NCBI GenBank assembly: GCA_027924585.1
Contig: BSBM01000646.1
Coordinates: forward strand, 1,547,501 to 1,611,500
Length of the DNA: 64,000 nucleotides
Source: Larix kaempferi
Lineage: Eukaryota; Streptophyta; Pinopsida; Pinales; Pinaceae
Direction: 5' to 3'
The position numbers were made by a program, and so were the translations under genes. Positions 10,145 to 20,890 of the stretch are shown here, in pieces. Numbering within the stretch: position 1 is the first letter of the stretch; the number at the start of each line of letters is the position of its first letter. The notes under the pieces were generated by a model that ran no database searches, was not told the DNA's origin, and worked only from the letters and a program-made list of their open reading frames with translations.

Positions 10145-10770
10145 CTCAAAAATCCTAATGCAACCGAGTGTGCAGAAGGAGAGCTAAAAAGCAAGGCACT
10201 CAGGCCAACAACCAACTCAAAACACCCACTGCAACAGCTGTGCTACAATAGGTGGAGTAACAACAAAGATGGTCAGAATACCAACAAGCAGTAGGTTTCC
10301 TAGAAAAGAAAAATGGTGGACTCACTAGACCAAAGGGAGGTAAAGGAGCATGCAAACACCTAGCTAAAAGTATTCTGACTCAACTAAACATATCCTCTGC
10401 AAGGTGATGAAATCCAAGTCAGACAATATGAGTAGGAAAGCCAAGTGGCTATGATATCCCCCTACCGGGAGGGACACCGGGTAGTCAATCCTAGAAGAAT
10501 GGCAACTAAGATACCCCGTTCATGACACGTCCAGAAAGGTGAATCTGCCGTTTAGTTCGTTGACCGCAATACCCCTATACAGGGATATCCCGCGAACCGC
10601 GAAAGGTAGCCCTTCGGTTACTGAATGGAGTGCGGTATTCCACTCAGGCCTCCGGAACCAGTCTCCCGACTTCAACCCTCCTAAGGGAGAGGCCCTCTGA
10701 TAAACTGGTCGTGACCGTGCCAAAAAGTACTAGGGGATTTTGGTTCCCTAGTTGGACAACAACTATGTCT
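10145..10770 (-). other. Conserved non-coding leader block of Tat-A
   Basis: This stretch upstream of gag aligns collinearly with Tat-B 55285-55885 although the two proteins are well diverged. Shared segments include GACTTGGATTTCATCAC (identical 17-mer, here at 10404-10420), CACGGTCAC, GTGTCATGAACG, GACTGCTTGTTGG-type and CACACTCGG-type blocks just before gag. No frame is conserved. Conservation in non-coding RNA suggests a packaging, translation or splicing role; which one is not shown by the sequence. Confidence 0.8.
10457..10474 (-). other. Hairpin in conserved leader (Tat-A copy)
   Basis: On the minus strand TCCCT and GGGGGA flank a CCGGTA-type loop. Tat-B has TCCCT and AGGGA at the same place (55561-55580). 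The closing pair changes from U-G to U-A between elements, so pairing is kept. Confidence 0.6.
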
Positions 10771-11180
10771 CAAGTGAAATAACCAAGGGGTGTTATTGGA
10801 AGCCTATCCCCCTGATCCTACCTAACTACAATGATTCTTTTGTGTTCCCCAAGTGGGGTTAGAATGTTGGTTTAATTAGGTACTTTTTAAGGCTCACTTG
10901 ATTTTATGTGACAGAGTGTGTGCTCGTGAGGTAATGATCCCAAAAATAGAAGTGCCACAAGGGAGGGCAACTTCCAATCTATCAATAATGCTGAAATTGA
11001 TTCTTTTAACTTGCAAAATTTTCTGAAAATAAAAATACTGAAATTTTTTAAAATGAAATCTGTAAAAGGAACAGAAATTATGTTGCAGAAAGGCTGAAAG
11101 GTAGTGAGTTGCAGGTGGGACAGAGGACTGTTCAAATGCAGAAAATATTGCAGCAAGGGGGGCTGGGCTCAAAACAGGAA
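10771..11180 (-). other. Tat-A leader, unassigned part
   Basis: Non-coding sequence between the conserved leader block and the CpG-rich repeat array. It is A/T-rich around 10980-11110. I see no motif or frame of note. Confidence 0.6.
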
Positions 11181-11184
11181 AAGA

Positions 11185-11640
11185 GCAGAAATCAGACCGC
11201 GGGTCTGTGGCGGATCAGAACAGGCCGACCGCGGGTTTGAGGGAAACGGCGGCGGTTAGGTCGCGGCTATCGGGCCAACAGATGCAGTCGGGACGCAGGA
11301 AACAGGGGAAAAGACACAGTCGGGTCGCGGCTATCGGGCCAACAGTGGCAGTCGGGACGCAGGAAAAATGGAAAAAGACACAGTCGGGTCGCGGCAAAAA
11401 GGCTAACAAGCGCAGTCGGGACGCCCGAAAGAGGCAGAAAGCCGCAGTCGGGACGCGTGAAAAAGGCCGACAGGCGCAGTCAGATCGCGGCAAACAGGCT
11501 GATTAGCCACGGTCGGATCGCAGGTAACAGACTTGAATCCGCCGGCAGAGCGTCGGAAACAGTCTGAGAGCCACGGTCGGATCGCGGGTAAAGGCCTGAA
11601 AGGCGCGGTCGGGACGCGACTGTAGAGGGAAAAAGACGCG
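11185..11640 (-). repeat. CpG-rich minisatellite in Tat-A leader
   Basis: About 10-13 imperfect units of roughly 35-37 bp share a GCAGTCGGGACGCG-like core (plus-strand reading), with variants GGTCGGATCGC and CAGTCGGGTCGC. It lies just inside the PBS. The local CpG density is far above the surrounding AT-rich sequence. The basic plus-strand reading frame across it is a by-product of the repeat. Confidence 0.85.
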
Positions 11641-11705
11641 GTATGCGGCGGCCGAAAGGGACAGCCGAAAGGAAAAAAATTTAAAAACGGAAACCAGAAA
11701 TTCGA

Positions 11706-11723
11706 AAACTAGGGGAGTCGCCA
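11706..11723 (-). other. Tat-A primer-binding site (tRNA-Arg type)
   Basis: The minus strand reads TGGCGACTCCCCTAG four bases after the 5' LTR end. TGGCGACTCC is the primer site I associate with tRNA-Arg priming in Ogre/Tat elements. Tat-B has TGGTGACTCCGCTGG at the same 4-base spacing. Confidence 0.85.
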
Positions 11724-11727
11724 AAAC

Positions 11728-12453
11728 TGTAGCTAGGGTTTTACCCCTAGCTTGTGCCAATGAGCACCTACTAAGGAGAATGGACTCCTTAGTAGCAGTT
11801 CAATAATGATTAAATGATTAAGCTAAAAACAACAATTAACAAACTACTTTAAGCATTGCATGAGACATAAACAAAAGATGTAAAAAATGGTTTTATATTA
11901 ATGTTACCTTGAGTGTCAAGGTTGATGAAGCCCTTTGCAGTGTCCAAGAGGATGCTCCAAGCTTCAGAATGCTCCTTTCTCCTTCTCCAATGTTGGGGAT
12001 GGGCCAAAGTGGCTCTCAAGGTGAAAATAGTTCAAATGATGAACCAGGGTTTCGAGAGAGATTTTGGCAGAGTAAGGGTGCTTGTGATTGTGGATATGGA
12101 ATAAGGGATCTCCATCACCTATTTATAGTTTTTTGGTGGTGGAGTGCTGACCCATGGTTTTGGGAAACACATGGTTTTATGCAGCTGTATAGGGTTTTTT
12201 CCTCCTTTTCCTCATTATTTTATATTTTTTATTCCCTTTTTAGGGGATTTTTACTATTTTTGGAGGAAAAGGGGGTTTTTTAGCCTTTTTTAGGCTATTT
12301 TGATGGTTTTGTGGCCTTTTGGAGGCATTTTAGGCCTTTTGGAGGCTTTTTAATGGGATTTTTGGGGTTTTTAAGAGAAATATGGTAGGAAAATGGACAA
12401 ATGAGCCATATAATGTGGTAGATGAGGTAGTGAACACTTTTTGGGTGTTAACA
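11728..12453 (-). repeat. Tat-A 5' LTR
   Basis: 726 bp, bounded by TGTAGC and TTAACA as read on the plus strand, so TGT...ACA in either direction. On the minus strand a TATA box, CTATAAATAG, lies at 12119-12128. U3 contains several copies of a GGCCTTTTGGAGGC-like motif. It is nearly identical to 1-605. Confidence 0.95.
12119..12128 (-). promoter_or_regulatory. TATA box in Tat-A 5' LTR
   Basis: CTATAAATAG on the minus strand, in the right half of the LTR (U3 side) as expected for the element promoter. The identical motif is in the 3' LTR at 272-281. Confidence 0.7.
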
Positions 12454-12882
12454 ATAATCATAAAAGAAAGTGGTTAAAAAAATGATATAAAGAATACTTG
12501 AACTTTTTACTATAAATTTTCAATTTTCAACAATAATCGAGAGAGAAGGAGTTAAGATGTATTATGAGGTTTTTAGAGCACTTCCATTTTCAGATAATAT
12601 TACATGAGCTGATTATAAAGATAAGGTTCTTGTAATCAATCTGCAAAACCACTTATTAGATGATTCAAATTTATTCAAAACAAAAAAACATATGTACAAA
12701 GAAAAAGTCATATGAAATTATAAAAAGGAAAAGTGTCTTCCTGTTTTAATTGAGAAAATTTCATAGGCTGACCATAAAAATGAATTTCCTGTATAAATGC
12801 AATCAATCGTTAGAAATGACATTTATTATTGAAAAACAAAAATATATTTACATATATACAAAGGAAGATAATCCAAAATAAT
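12454..12882 (-). other. Athila sequence 3' of pol
   Basis: About 430 bp of AT-rich sequence between the integrase stop and the Tat-A insertion. I see no frame or motif here. Confidence 0.6.
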
Positions 12883-13892
12883 TCAAGAACCAGGAGAAGG
12901 AGGAATGAATTCCTCTTCCACTAGCTCCATCTCCTTTTGTTGTAGGGCATTCTGCGCAAAATATTGTTTAGATATTGGTTGATGATAGAGTCTAAGTTTA
13001 TGTCCATTTACAACGAAGGAAATTTGTGAATCATCAATTGTATTAATTTTAACAGATCCATTATCAAAAGCTATAACAATTTCATATGGACCCATCCATC
13101 AAGTAGTTAATTTACCTTTAAAGTTTTTGTATCTTGAATCTAAAAGTAATGCCCAGTCTCCAGTTTTGAATTGTTCTTGTTTAATGTATCTATCGTGCCA
13201 CTTTTTGTGTTGGTTTTTTATTAAGATTGTGCGTTGAATAGCATCTTGTCTAATCTCGTCTAATTCATTTATTTGCAGGATTCATTTTCTCTGTGCTTCT
13301 TCCAAATTCATCCCTAATTGTGCAGCCATACGAAAGGATTTGACTTGAAATTCAATAGGTAGAAGAACTTGTTTACCATAAACAAGTTCATAAGGTGTGT
13401 GGCCAGTGGTGTTCCTCCAAGTTATTCTATAAGCCCACAAGGATTCTGGGATCCTATCTACCCAGTCTTTTGGTGTAACTGGATAGTCTTAGTCAGGATG
13501 ACTTCTAATACTTTGTTGGTGGACTCTACCTGACCATTGGCGTGCGGGTGATATGGTGAAAATTTACAATGCCTAATACCATATTTTTCAGTAAGCTCTT
13601 TCATCAACTTGGAGGTAAACTGAGATCCTTGATCGGTTACAATCTCCCTAGGTACACTGAATCGAGTAAATATTTCTTCATATATAAATTCTACCACATA
13701 TTTCTCTGTGGCTTGGAATAAAGCTTTGGCTTCTACCCACTTGGTGACATAGTCTGTGCAGACTAGGATGTACTTATTCTCGAGAGACATAGGGGAAATT
13801 GGCCCAACAAAATCTAGAGCCCATTTCTCAAAAGTCTCAATCATAACTTGGGGTTGTAAAGGCATCTCATCGGATGGCGTAGGTCTACCCAT
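12883..13892 (-). pseudogene. Athila integrase core and C-terminus
   Basis: 13892-13458 encodes the integrase catalytic core: WALDFVGP, TDQGSQF and GQVESTNK carry the D, D and E residues. A frameshift region follows, then 13095-12883 gives the basic C-terminal part ending at a stop. The fragment starts exactly at the solo LTR junction inside the QRMG segment. The upstream half of integrase is at 16588-16814. It is inactive because it is split and frameshifted. Confidence 0.88.
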
Positions 13893-16587
13893 TGTTGAGG
13901 TGTATTTATTGTCTTAAGGAATCACCAAAATATTTAATTATCGAACATGGTTGGTAATCTTAGAGTTGTGGCACAGTATATGATGAGGTAGAATGGGACC
14001 TAATTTTTAGCTCGGCAGACCTTAGAAATGTTTAATAAAGAAAAGATCGAAAGATATTTCAAAATGAAAAACCGAGTCAAACTTCAGAAAGACAACGAAG
14101 GAACTAATTAAACCTAGCTAAACCAACATATCAGTAGAGTATCAATCTATACTCTACTCTATGATTAAACAATGGGAAAAGAAAAATACTGATAAAAAAA
14201 AACTACTTCTTATGAAAATGGAAACTACTTGACTTAAAACAACAACTACAGACTACTTAGTGAATTCAACAAATATTCATGCATTCAATTAATACTTCAA
14301 GACTACACTAAAGTATCTAATTCCACTCTCCTTGATGTTGTACGTCAAATGTGATAGGAATTGGGGTGACTGTATCGTAATGACTTTTGAATGTAACAAA
14401 AAAAAAAATGGAAGTAAATATAACCTCATTTCTATAAAGAGATGTAAACTACAAAGAGACCAATTACAATTAATTTTAAACATTATAATCTATCTTCTAT
14501 CCATAAGCAAAATGATATGAAACTAATGAAAACTAGAAGCAAGTAGAAAACTTAATGAAGATATTTACTTGGACTAAATTTGATTTGGAAGCAAGTAGAA
14601 AACTTGATAAAGATATTTATTTCATGAACATCTTCAATAACTATATGAATGGGAAAACTGATCCTATGCTTAACAAAGAAACTATCAAAATTAAGATAAC
14701 TTGGAGAATGAAATTATTAATTCTAATCTGAAAATAAATCTTAAGAACATATAATAAACTACACTAAGAATAAAACTGATAAATTCTAGAACAGTAAAGC
14801 ATTAATGAATCAGGTAAAAAAGAAACATAATTTATAAAACAACTAAAGCAAAGTTTAAGGCAAATAGAATGAAAACTAAGAATGATGATAAAACTAAATT
14901 AAACTCTACGTAATGTAAAACAAGATCTTAATTACAGTTAAGAATGCTAATTAAAAGCAAGAAATATTACAGTTCAAAAAGCCTAAGAAACTGGATTCTA
15001 AATAAGCATAAAAACAATGCAGAAAGTATTGAGGTCCGAATGACGATTCAGATGACTGTACGAATGACATTCCTAATGGAAGAAAACGATTTAAACTAAG
15101 GAAAGAAGCAGTTTGGATGTTCTTCACTACCAGCTGGTTGATGCATATGATCCTATGATGCAAGGGAAGCAATGAATAGAGTGTTTAGAGGCTAAGATAA
15201 CAAGAAGTAACCTATTCTAATCATTGTTTAAAGAAATAAATTATTTCTATGGCCTAATCAAACAAAACTAAGATATGAATAAAACTAACCTACAGCTACA
15301 GGAAAGAAACTGACAAAACTAATTCTAATTATAAACTAAACCTGGAACAACAACTAACTAAACTCTTATCTGATTGCAAAAGATTGAAAGCAAATTATAA
15401 ACACTATGCTTGGCCAATCATTATCAATTCTGGAAAAGTAAATTAAGTTAGCAACAAGATACAGATTACAGAAAAAATAAGGAAATGACATGTACAAGAA
15501 AACATAATTAATTACATATACTGGAAAATGAACTATTTACTTGCAGAAAGGAAAATACAAAAATATACATAAAAACCTCTGGTTGATGAGAGGCCCTTCC
15601 CAGCAATCAGAGATTGAAACTAAATCAACTTAGTTTCCAACAACAGAATATCAACAGAAAAATTCAGGAGCTTCCATTAACTGAAAAATTTATACAACGT
15701 TTCTAAGAATTATAGATAGCGTAATTGTCTATATCTACTATGCTACATGTCATCTGCGTTTCTCCAAAGGAGGCATCTATATATAAGTTTACAATGGGAG
15801 AGAAGGTCAACATAGTCGACCTCTCTAAAAATAGAAGTCTCTAATGTCTATACAACGACTACATGGTGGTTTATGACAGTGCATAGGCCATCCGCCTGCT
15901 TACACGGCACTGATTCTTCTTGATGCGAATAGCTGCGTGTTAGTTTCCTTTAATCATGGGAAGAAGCATGTGCTAGAAAGCTGAGAATAGGAGGATGGAG
16001 CTACTAGAACGTCGACATGGGCATGAGCATGTGATGGCGAGCTGAGTGAACATGAAAGTGAATCTTCTAAAGCGTTGACGTGGGGAGAGTCATGTGCTGT
16101 TGAGATGAGCGAGCAGGGAAGTGAACCTTCTAGAACAAGGACTCACTAACCATAACCACCACGTTGCTAACAGAACCCATATTTTTGTTTTTGTATTTAA
16201 TGGGCAGGAATATGCCAACCGACGATTTCGTGGGCTGAACGAAGGGCTGAACGGCAGGTTGGATGCGGCTGAGGCTGAACGGCAGGTTGGATGCGGCTGA
16301 ATGTTTGCAACGTGAATAGGAGTCTGAATGGAGGTTCATTTGAATCCCATAACCTGCAAGCCGAAATCTATTTTCCAAGCGAATCGAAAAAAAATAAATT
16401 AATATTAATAAACCATGAAAATAATGATATTTAGCCAAGATTCACGTGATATGTAAATACGATCATACCTGGGTCTGACTGACGGTCTGAATGGCAAGAA
16501 GAGTGATTTATCATATCAAAATAGTGAAAATAACGCTACTTAGAATATATTTGATGATAAAAAATGGTGACAAAATGGACACCAACA
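13893..16587 (-). mobile_element. Solo LTR of the Athila family inside Athila integrase
   Basis: 2,695 bp bounded by TGTTGAGG and CACCAACA, with a perfect 5-bp target duplication CCCAT (13888-13892 and 16588-16592). It matches the 5' LTR at 24694-27595 at both ends and through most of its length, in the same orientation. No internal sequence follows it, so it is a solo LTR left by LTR-LTR recombination. A TATA-like ATATATAAG region lies near 15777. It holds two copies of the GAAGCAAGTAGAAAA unit against four in the 5' LTR. Confidence 0.93.
16245..16302 (-). repeat. Short tandem duplication in Athila solo LTR
   Basis: GCTGAACGGCAGGTTGGATG followed by CGGCTGA is repeated twice with a unit of about 28-30 bp. 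Confidence 0.8.
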
Positions 16588-18737
16588 CCCATTCTTTGGC
16601 AACTGTCACACCCCTTGACATACTTGGCAGCATCTTTGAAAATGCTTGGCCAATAATACCCAGAGTGCAACACTTTGTATGTTGTTCTTTTGTCATAAAA
16701 ATGCCCACCACAAGTTCCACCCTGACATGCATGAAGGATCTCTTCCATCTCATCCTCTCGTACACATCGTCTAATAATGAGATCAGGACCAGTACGAAAG
16801 AGGTCATTGTCCACCCAAGAGTACTTAGAACTCTAAACTATGATCCTATGTTTCTCAGGTGGGGAGAGATGGTTTGGTAGCTTTCCAGTTGCTAAATAAT
16901 TCGCTATGTCTGCAAACCAAGGGGTTTGAATAGACACAGCGAACAAATGTTCATCTGGGAAGCTATCATCGACAGGACTAGCATTATCATCAATTTGAAT
17001 TCGAGAGAGAAAATCTGCTACCACATTCTCTCGAGTAGGACGATCAACAATGGTGATGTTAAATTCTTGTAACAAAAGAAGCCATTGAGTCACTCTGCTA
17101 TTGGTGATAGGCTTGTTCATAAAAAATATGATGGCGGAGTGGTCAATGTGTATAAAAATTTCATACCCTGTGATATAATGACGAAACTTGTTGATGGCAT
17201 AGACTACTGCTAGAAACTCTTTTTCAGTAATAGTGTATTTTGATTCGAGTCAAATTTTTACTAGCAAAGTAGATGGCATGTGATGTTTGTCCCTCTTTTT
17301 GACCTAAGACTGCCCCTATAGCTATGTCAGAAGCATCAGTGGATATATGGAAGGGAAGGGACCAATTGGGGCCCCTAAGTATTGGTGCCACTGATAGCTT
17401 TTCCTTCAAAGTTTCGAAGCCATGTTGGCAAGGTTCAGTCCATTGGAATTATGTTTCTTTCATGAGTAGCTTGAACATAGGTGTGGCTATCTTGGTGAAT
17501 TTTTCAATAAAACGTCTATAATAGGATGCATGGCCAAGAAAACTTCTTACTTCCTTTGGAGTTTTTGGAGGAGAAAGATTAACGATTATTTCTATCTTGG
17601 CAGGATCTACCTTGATACCTTGACGAGAGACATGATGTCCCAGAACTATGCCCTCGGTTAGTAACATTTTACATTTTTCATGACTAAGAGCTAAGTTCAT
17701 TTCTTGGCACTGAATAAGAATTGTTTCAAGGTTGTCAAGGGCTTCTTAGAAGGTATTACCATAAACCGTAAAATCATCCATATAAACTTCTACACAATCA
17801 TGTATAAGGTCAACAAAGATTCCTAAGACTGCACGCTGGAAAGTAGCAGGTGCATTACACAGGGAAAATGGAAACACTAGATAGGCATATGTCCCCCAAG
17901 AACAAGTAAAGATTGTCTTGTCTTGATCCTCAAGTGCTATTAATATTTGGTTGTATCCACTATACCCATCAAGGAAAGAAAAGTATTGTTTTCCTGATAA
18001 GGTATCTAACACCTGGTCAATAAAAGGAAAAGGGAAGTAGTCCTTAAGAGTGACCTTGTTCAATTCTCGAAAGTCAACACAGATATGCCATTTCCCTATA
18101 ACTTTCTTTGGAACTACCACCATAGGAGACACCCATTTACTGTTGGAAATTGGGTAGATGAAACCAGCATTAAGGAGTTTTTTTAATTCATCTTTTACTA
18201 TATCTTTCAGGGATAGATTCATTCTTCTCCGGGGCTGCTTGACAGGAGGTATGTTTGAGTCTGTGTAAATGTGGTGAATACAGGTATCTGGGTGTATACC
18301 TTTCTTATCGATATATTCCCATGCAAATGCTCCAGTTTGACTCTTGAGAACTTTTAGTAATTATTTTTGCTGACTCTCATCTAGACTTGCATTTATATGT
18401 AGAAATTTGTCAGAACTAACCTCACAAGGTATGGTATAGTATCCTAAATGTTCTTCGATTGTGAAGACACAGGGTGTACTTGTAAATATTGAGAGGCTCA
18501 TGTTTTCTTGGAAATCATCTCCAAATATTTGTTCAAGTTGGGAAAAAGATTGAGGAAAGTCTATACATGTTGTGGAAGAGATAAATTGGTTCAACACATT
18601 CTCGGTATTTTGTTCTTGAAGTGCCCAGGAGAAATCACTAACAAGGGAATGTTCTTCCAAGTTCTCATCCCCAAAAGGACAATCTAACCAAAATAGGTTT
18701 TCAGTTACTGGCTGTGCTGGTGGGTATAAAGCTAGTT
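16588..18737 (-). pseudogene. Athila RT, RNase H and integrase N-terminus
   Basis: In sense order: acidic linker (18660-18361), RT (18222 on, with GFIYPIS, VDFRELNK, FLDGYSGYNQ and intact YMDD near 17780), RT thumb (17700-17449), RNase H with intact STDASD (17409-17224), then linker and the integrase HHCC finger (GGTCGGHF, CDSCQRMG) ending at the solo LTR. The frame is broken by several stops, for example at 18358, 17744, 17446 and 17221. Catalytic residues survive, so decay is mostly through nonsense changes. The right edge carries the TAGTT duplication of the Copia-like insertion. Confidence 0.9.
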
Positions 18738-19474
18738 TGTTAGCATATTCCTATACTCCATCCTAGTCCCACCAGTATTTTGATCATTTACATTTTCAGT
18801 CATGCATGCACTTTTAGGGTTTGCATGCATTCTAGGGTTTGCATGCATTTTGCATGCATCCCAGTCATCAATCCAGCACCTAGCCCTCAGTTAGCCAGCC
18901 CCCAGGAGCTTCTCACTATTCAATTTTATCCCTCAGTTTCTTAATGCACCCTTGTTCCTTGATTTTAGGAAGCAACTCGCCCTTCTTCACCTACCAATCC
19001 AGTTGTCTTCAGTTTATACTCAGTTACACTCAGTTACACTTAGTTACACTCAGTTACAGTCAGTTACCCTCAGTTACACTCAGTTACACTTAGTTACACT
19101 CAGTTACACCTACCAGACTCAGTTTGACTGATGGTTGACAGTTACTTGAGCATTGATGACTCCACTGATGATGATGAAGACTTCCAGTTGTGCTCCGATG
19201 ACACTCCAGTGATCCTTTGATCAATCCATGAAGGCTAATTCGAATTGCCACCTTAGGGATTCGAATTCCTCATGCATTGTATTATTTATTTGTCCATTTG
19301 TGATTAATGAATTAGTGTGTGTGAAGTATTTTTGCTTCTATCCAAGTTCTACTGTATTATTATTTTGTTGCTCATTATACTACATTGACCACTCTTCTTC
19401 TATTTTCTTGCTTAATCAATTACTTTCTTGTGAGGTATACATCATCTCTTAGATTTGTTGTGAGGATTTTCATA
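18738..19474 (+). repeat. Cop-NA 5' LTR
   Basis: 737 bp, TGTTAGCATATTCC to GATTTTCATA (CACA in the 3' copy). It is longer than the 3' LTR because of an extra GGGTTTGCATGCAT repeat and more CAGTTACACT units. Confidence 0.93.
19018..19108 (+). repeat. CAGTTACACT decamer minisatellite in Cop-NA LTR
   Basis: About nine copies of a 10-bp unit (CAGTTACACT and variants TAGTTACACT, CAGTTACAGT, CAGTTACCCT). The 3' LTR has about six to seven units near 21140-21208, so the number has changed since insertion. Confidence 0.9.
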
Positions 19475-19486
19475 TGGTATCAGAGC
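19475..19486 (+). other. Cop-NA primer-binding site (tRNA-iMet)
   Basis: TGGTATCAGAGC, the standard complement to the 3' end of initiator tRNA-Met, begins immediately after the 5' LTR. Confidence 0.95.
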
Positions 19487-19629
19487 ATGTTGAGAGTATT
19501 TCTTATCTCCATTCTTGAGAGTTTTTTGCATCTTATTACCAAGATTTCGAGTGCAGCAGTTTCTGCATTTTTGCAGTAGTAGCAGTTGCACTTATTCTAT
19601 ATTGTTTTTGCAGGTCCTCTACAATTTCT

Positions 19630-19935
19630 ATGTATTCATCAGGAATTACTCCTCTTTCTCCATTCAACTATGATGAATGGAAACCGAGAATGATAGCATA
19701 CTTGAAGATCCATGATCTCTTTGATTGTCATTTTGAAAGAGAGTTCGAATCCCCTGAAGAGAAGATTGATTGGTTAAGTAAAGGTGATGGAGCCTTTGGA
19801 GCAATGATGCTTTCTTTGCCTGAATACCTGAGATTCCATTTCCAATACCGTGATGGTGTTGAAACTCCAATGGAGTTATGGACTCAAAAAGAGTTATGGG
19901 CTCACCTGGATGAAAAATTTTGGCAGAAAGAATGA
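19630..19935 (+). CDS. Cop-NA short Gag-like protein
   Basis: 101 codons from an ATG about 145 nt after the PBS. The N-terminal half has the pattern I associate with Copia Gag proteins (PFNYDEWKPRM, then a helical segment with W and L repeats). It stops at TGA 19933, where full Copia Gag would continue to a zinc knuckle. It overlaps the next frame by about 86 nt in a different phase. It could be a complete small Gag or half of a frameshifted larger protein. Confidence 0.7.
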   Translation: MYSSGITPLSPFNYDEWKPRMIAYLKIHDLFDCHFEREFESPEEKIDWLSKGDGAFGAMMLSLPEYLRFHFQYRDGVETPMELWTQKELWAHLDEKFWQKE

Positions 19936-20746
19936 AGGGATTGGTCCAAATCCATTCAAAAGCAAGCAAAGTGATGCATTCACTCCCCTTGATGGTCTCT
20001 CAGATCATGAACCAGTATCATCTCATATTGAAGTTGTTGACAAAGAACTTGCAGATTCTCCACTCATGCTCCAACTTTCTTCTCTTTCTGTTCCAGCTCA
20101 CACTCTAGATATTGCAGAAGGTCCTAAATCCTCTCTTGCACCAGAGTCTGTTGGTTTGCATCATGATCACATGATTATTTTGGAGGTAAAATCAGCTATT
20201 GGAGGTAATGCATTCGCTCCTCTCAAGCAATCATCTTTTATTTATTACTATATGATCATTAGCACATGCTTTCAGAAGGTTATTGAAGAATATGGCTATT
20301 GCCACCCGCTTGAGATAATTTCTCATGCATCCATTGGTTTTGATCTCACCTCTTATGGTTCAAAGGAGATCTCAAGAAACCATTTCCATTCGCTTGGGAT
20401 AATTTCTCACGCATATGATAGTTTTGATCTCACCCTTGTTGGTTCAAAGGAGATCTCAAGAAACTATTCTTCAAGTCTTAAATCTAATTTGGATTTCAAG
20501 CAATTATTATTTGATGGTTCTTTTTGGCATAATCTCACCCATGATGGTTCGAAGGAGAAGACAAAAGACTATCTGCATATTCATGATTTTGATCCTACCT
20601 CAGCTGATTCGAATCACAGGTTCAAGGATCATCCTCATACTTTTGGATTTGTTCTCATCACATTCGATCTGAAGAGCAAGTACAAGCACATGTTTTTTGA
20701 GCATGATCCACTTCTTCCCAAGAAGAAGATACCTCCAAACATATGA
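19850..20746 (+). CDS. Cop-NA second frame, unknown repeat protein
   Basis: 298 codons, unbroken, filling the rest of the internal region. I do not recognise it. It has no zinc knuckle, DSG, YVDD or integrase motif. The middle contains a 28-residue repeat (two clear copies, DNA 20307-20390 and 20391-20474, each with FDLTxxGSKEISRN; a third partial copy near 20527 with LTHDGSKEK). The content specific to this frame begins about 19930. A frame of this length surviving in an old element, with frame-preserving repeats, argues for past coding use. It may be captured host sequence. Confidence 0.6.
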   Translation: MMVLKLQWSYGLKKSYGLTWMKNFGRKNEGIGPNPFKSKQSDAFTPLDGLSDHEPVSSHIEVVDKELADSPLMLQLSSLSVPAHTLDIAEGPKSSLAPESVGLHHDHMIILEVKSAIGGNAFAPLKQSSFIYYYMIISTCFQKVIEEYGYCHPLEIISHASIGFDLTSYGSKEISRNHFHSLGIISHAYDSFDLTLVGSKEISRNYSSSLKSNLDFKQLLFDGSFWHNLTHDGSKEKTKDYLHIHDFDPTSADSNHRFKDHPHTFGFVLITFDLKSKYKHMFFEHDPLLPKKKIPPNI

Positions 20747-20880
20747 CCAAGCATCACACTTGCTTGAGTTTGGAGGGGGTATGTTTCCCATGAAATTTTC
20801 CCACTTCCTTGGTTTATTGACTGTTATTATTCATTGTATTGGGTGACCTTTGGTCTTAGTTACCAGGGCCCAGGATGGAT

Positions 20881-20890
20881 TAAGGGGGGA
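20881..20890 (+). other. Cop-NA polypurine tract
   Basis: TAAGGGGGGA directly before the 3' LTR. Confidence 0.85.

Larger units (their letters stand above)
1..12453 (-). mobile_element. Tat-A: near-complete Tat-lineage Ty3/gypsy LTR retrotransposon
   Basis: The element reads right to left: 5' LTR (11728-12453), tRNA-Arg type PBS, long leader, gag, pol (protease, RT, RNase H, integrase), a 2.5-kb non-coding 3' region with tandem repeats, PPT and a 3' LTR cut by the window start. The 605 bp shared by the two LTRs differ by one substitution and one extra T, so insertion is recent. The PBS type, the degenerate RT-linked RNase H and the long repeat-rich 3' region are what I know of the Tat/Ogre lineage. 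Its right flank (12454 on) is Athila internal sequence, so it inserted into that element. The TSD cannot be tested because the left end lies outside the window; the right flank reads ATAAT. Confidence 0.93.

Noticed and set aside
11207-11506. Basic K/R/Q-rich plus-strand frame of 99 codons
   Set aside because: It is a reading of the CpG minisatellite on the antisense strand of the Tat-A leader.
19018-19108. Regular repeats resembling a CRISPR array
   Set aside because: 10-bp tandem units without spacers, inside a plant LTR.
19475-19486. tRNA gene fragments at TGGTATCAGAGC sites
   Set aside because: These are primer-binding sites directly after LTRs (also 31005 and 37403); no tRNA cloverleaf is present.
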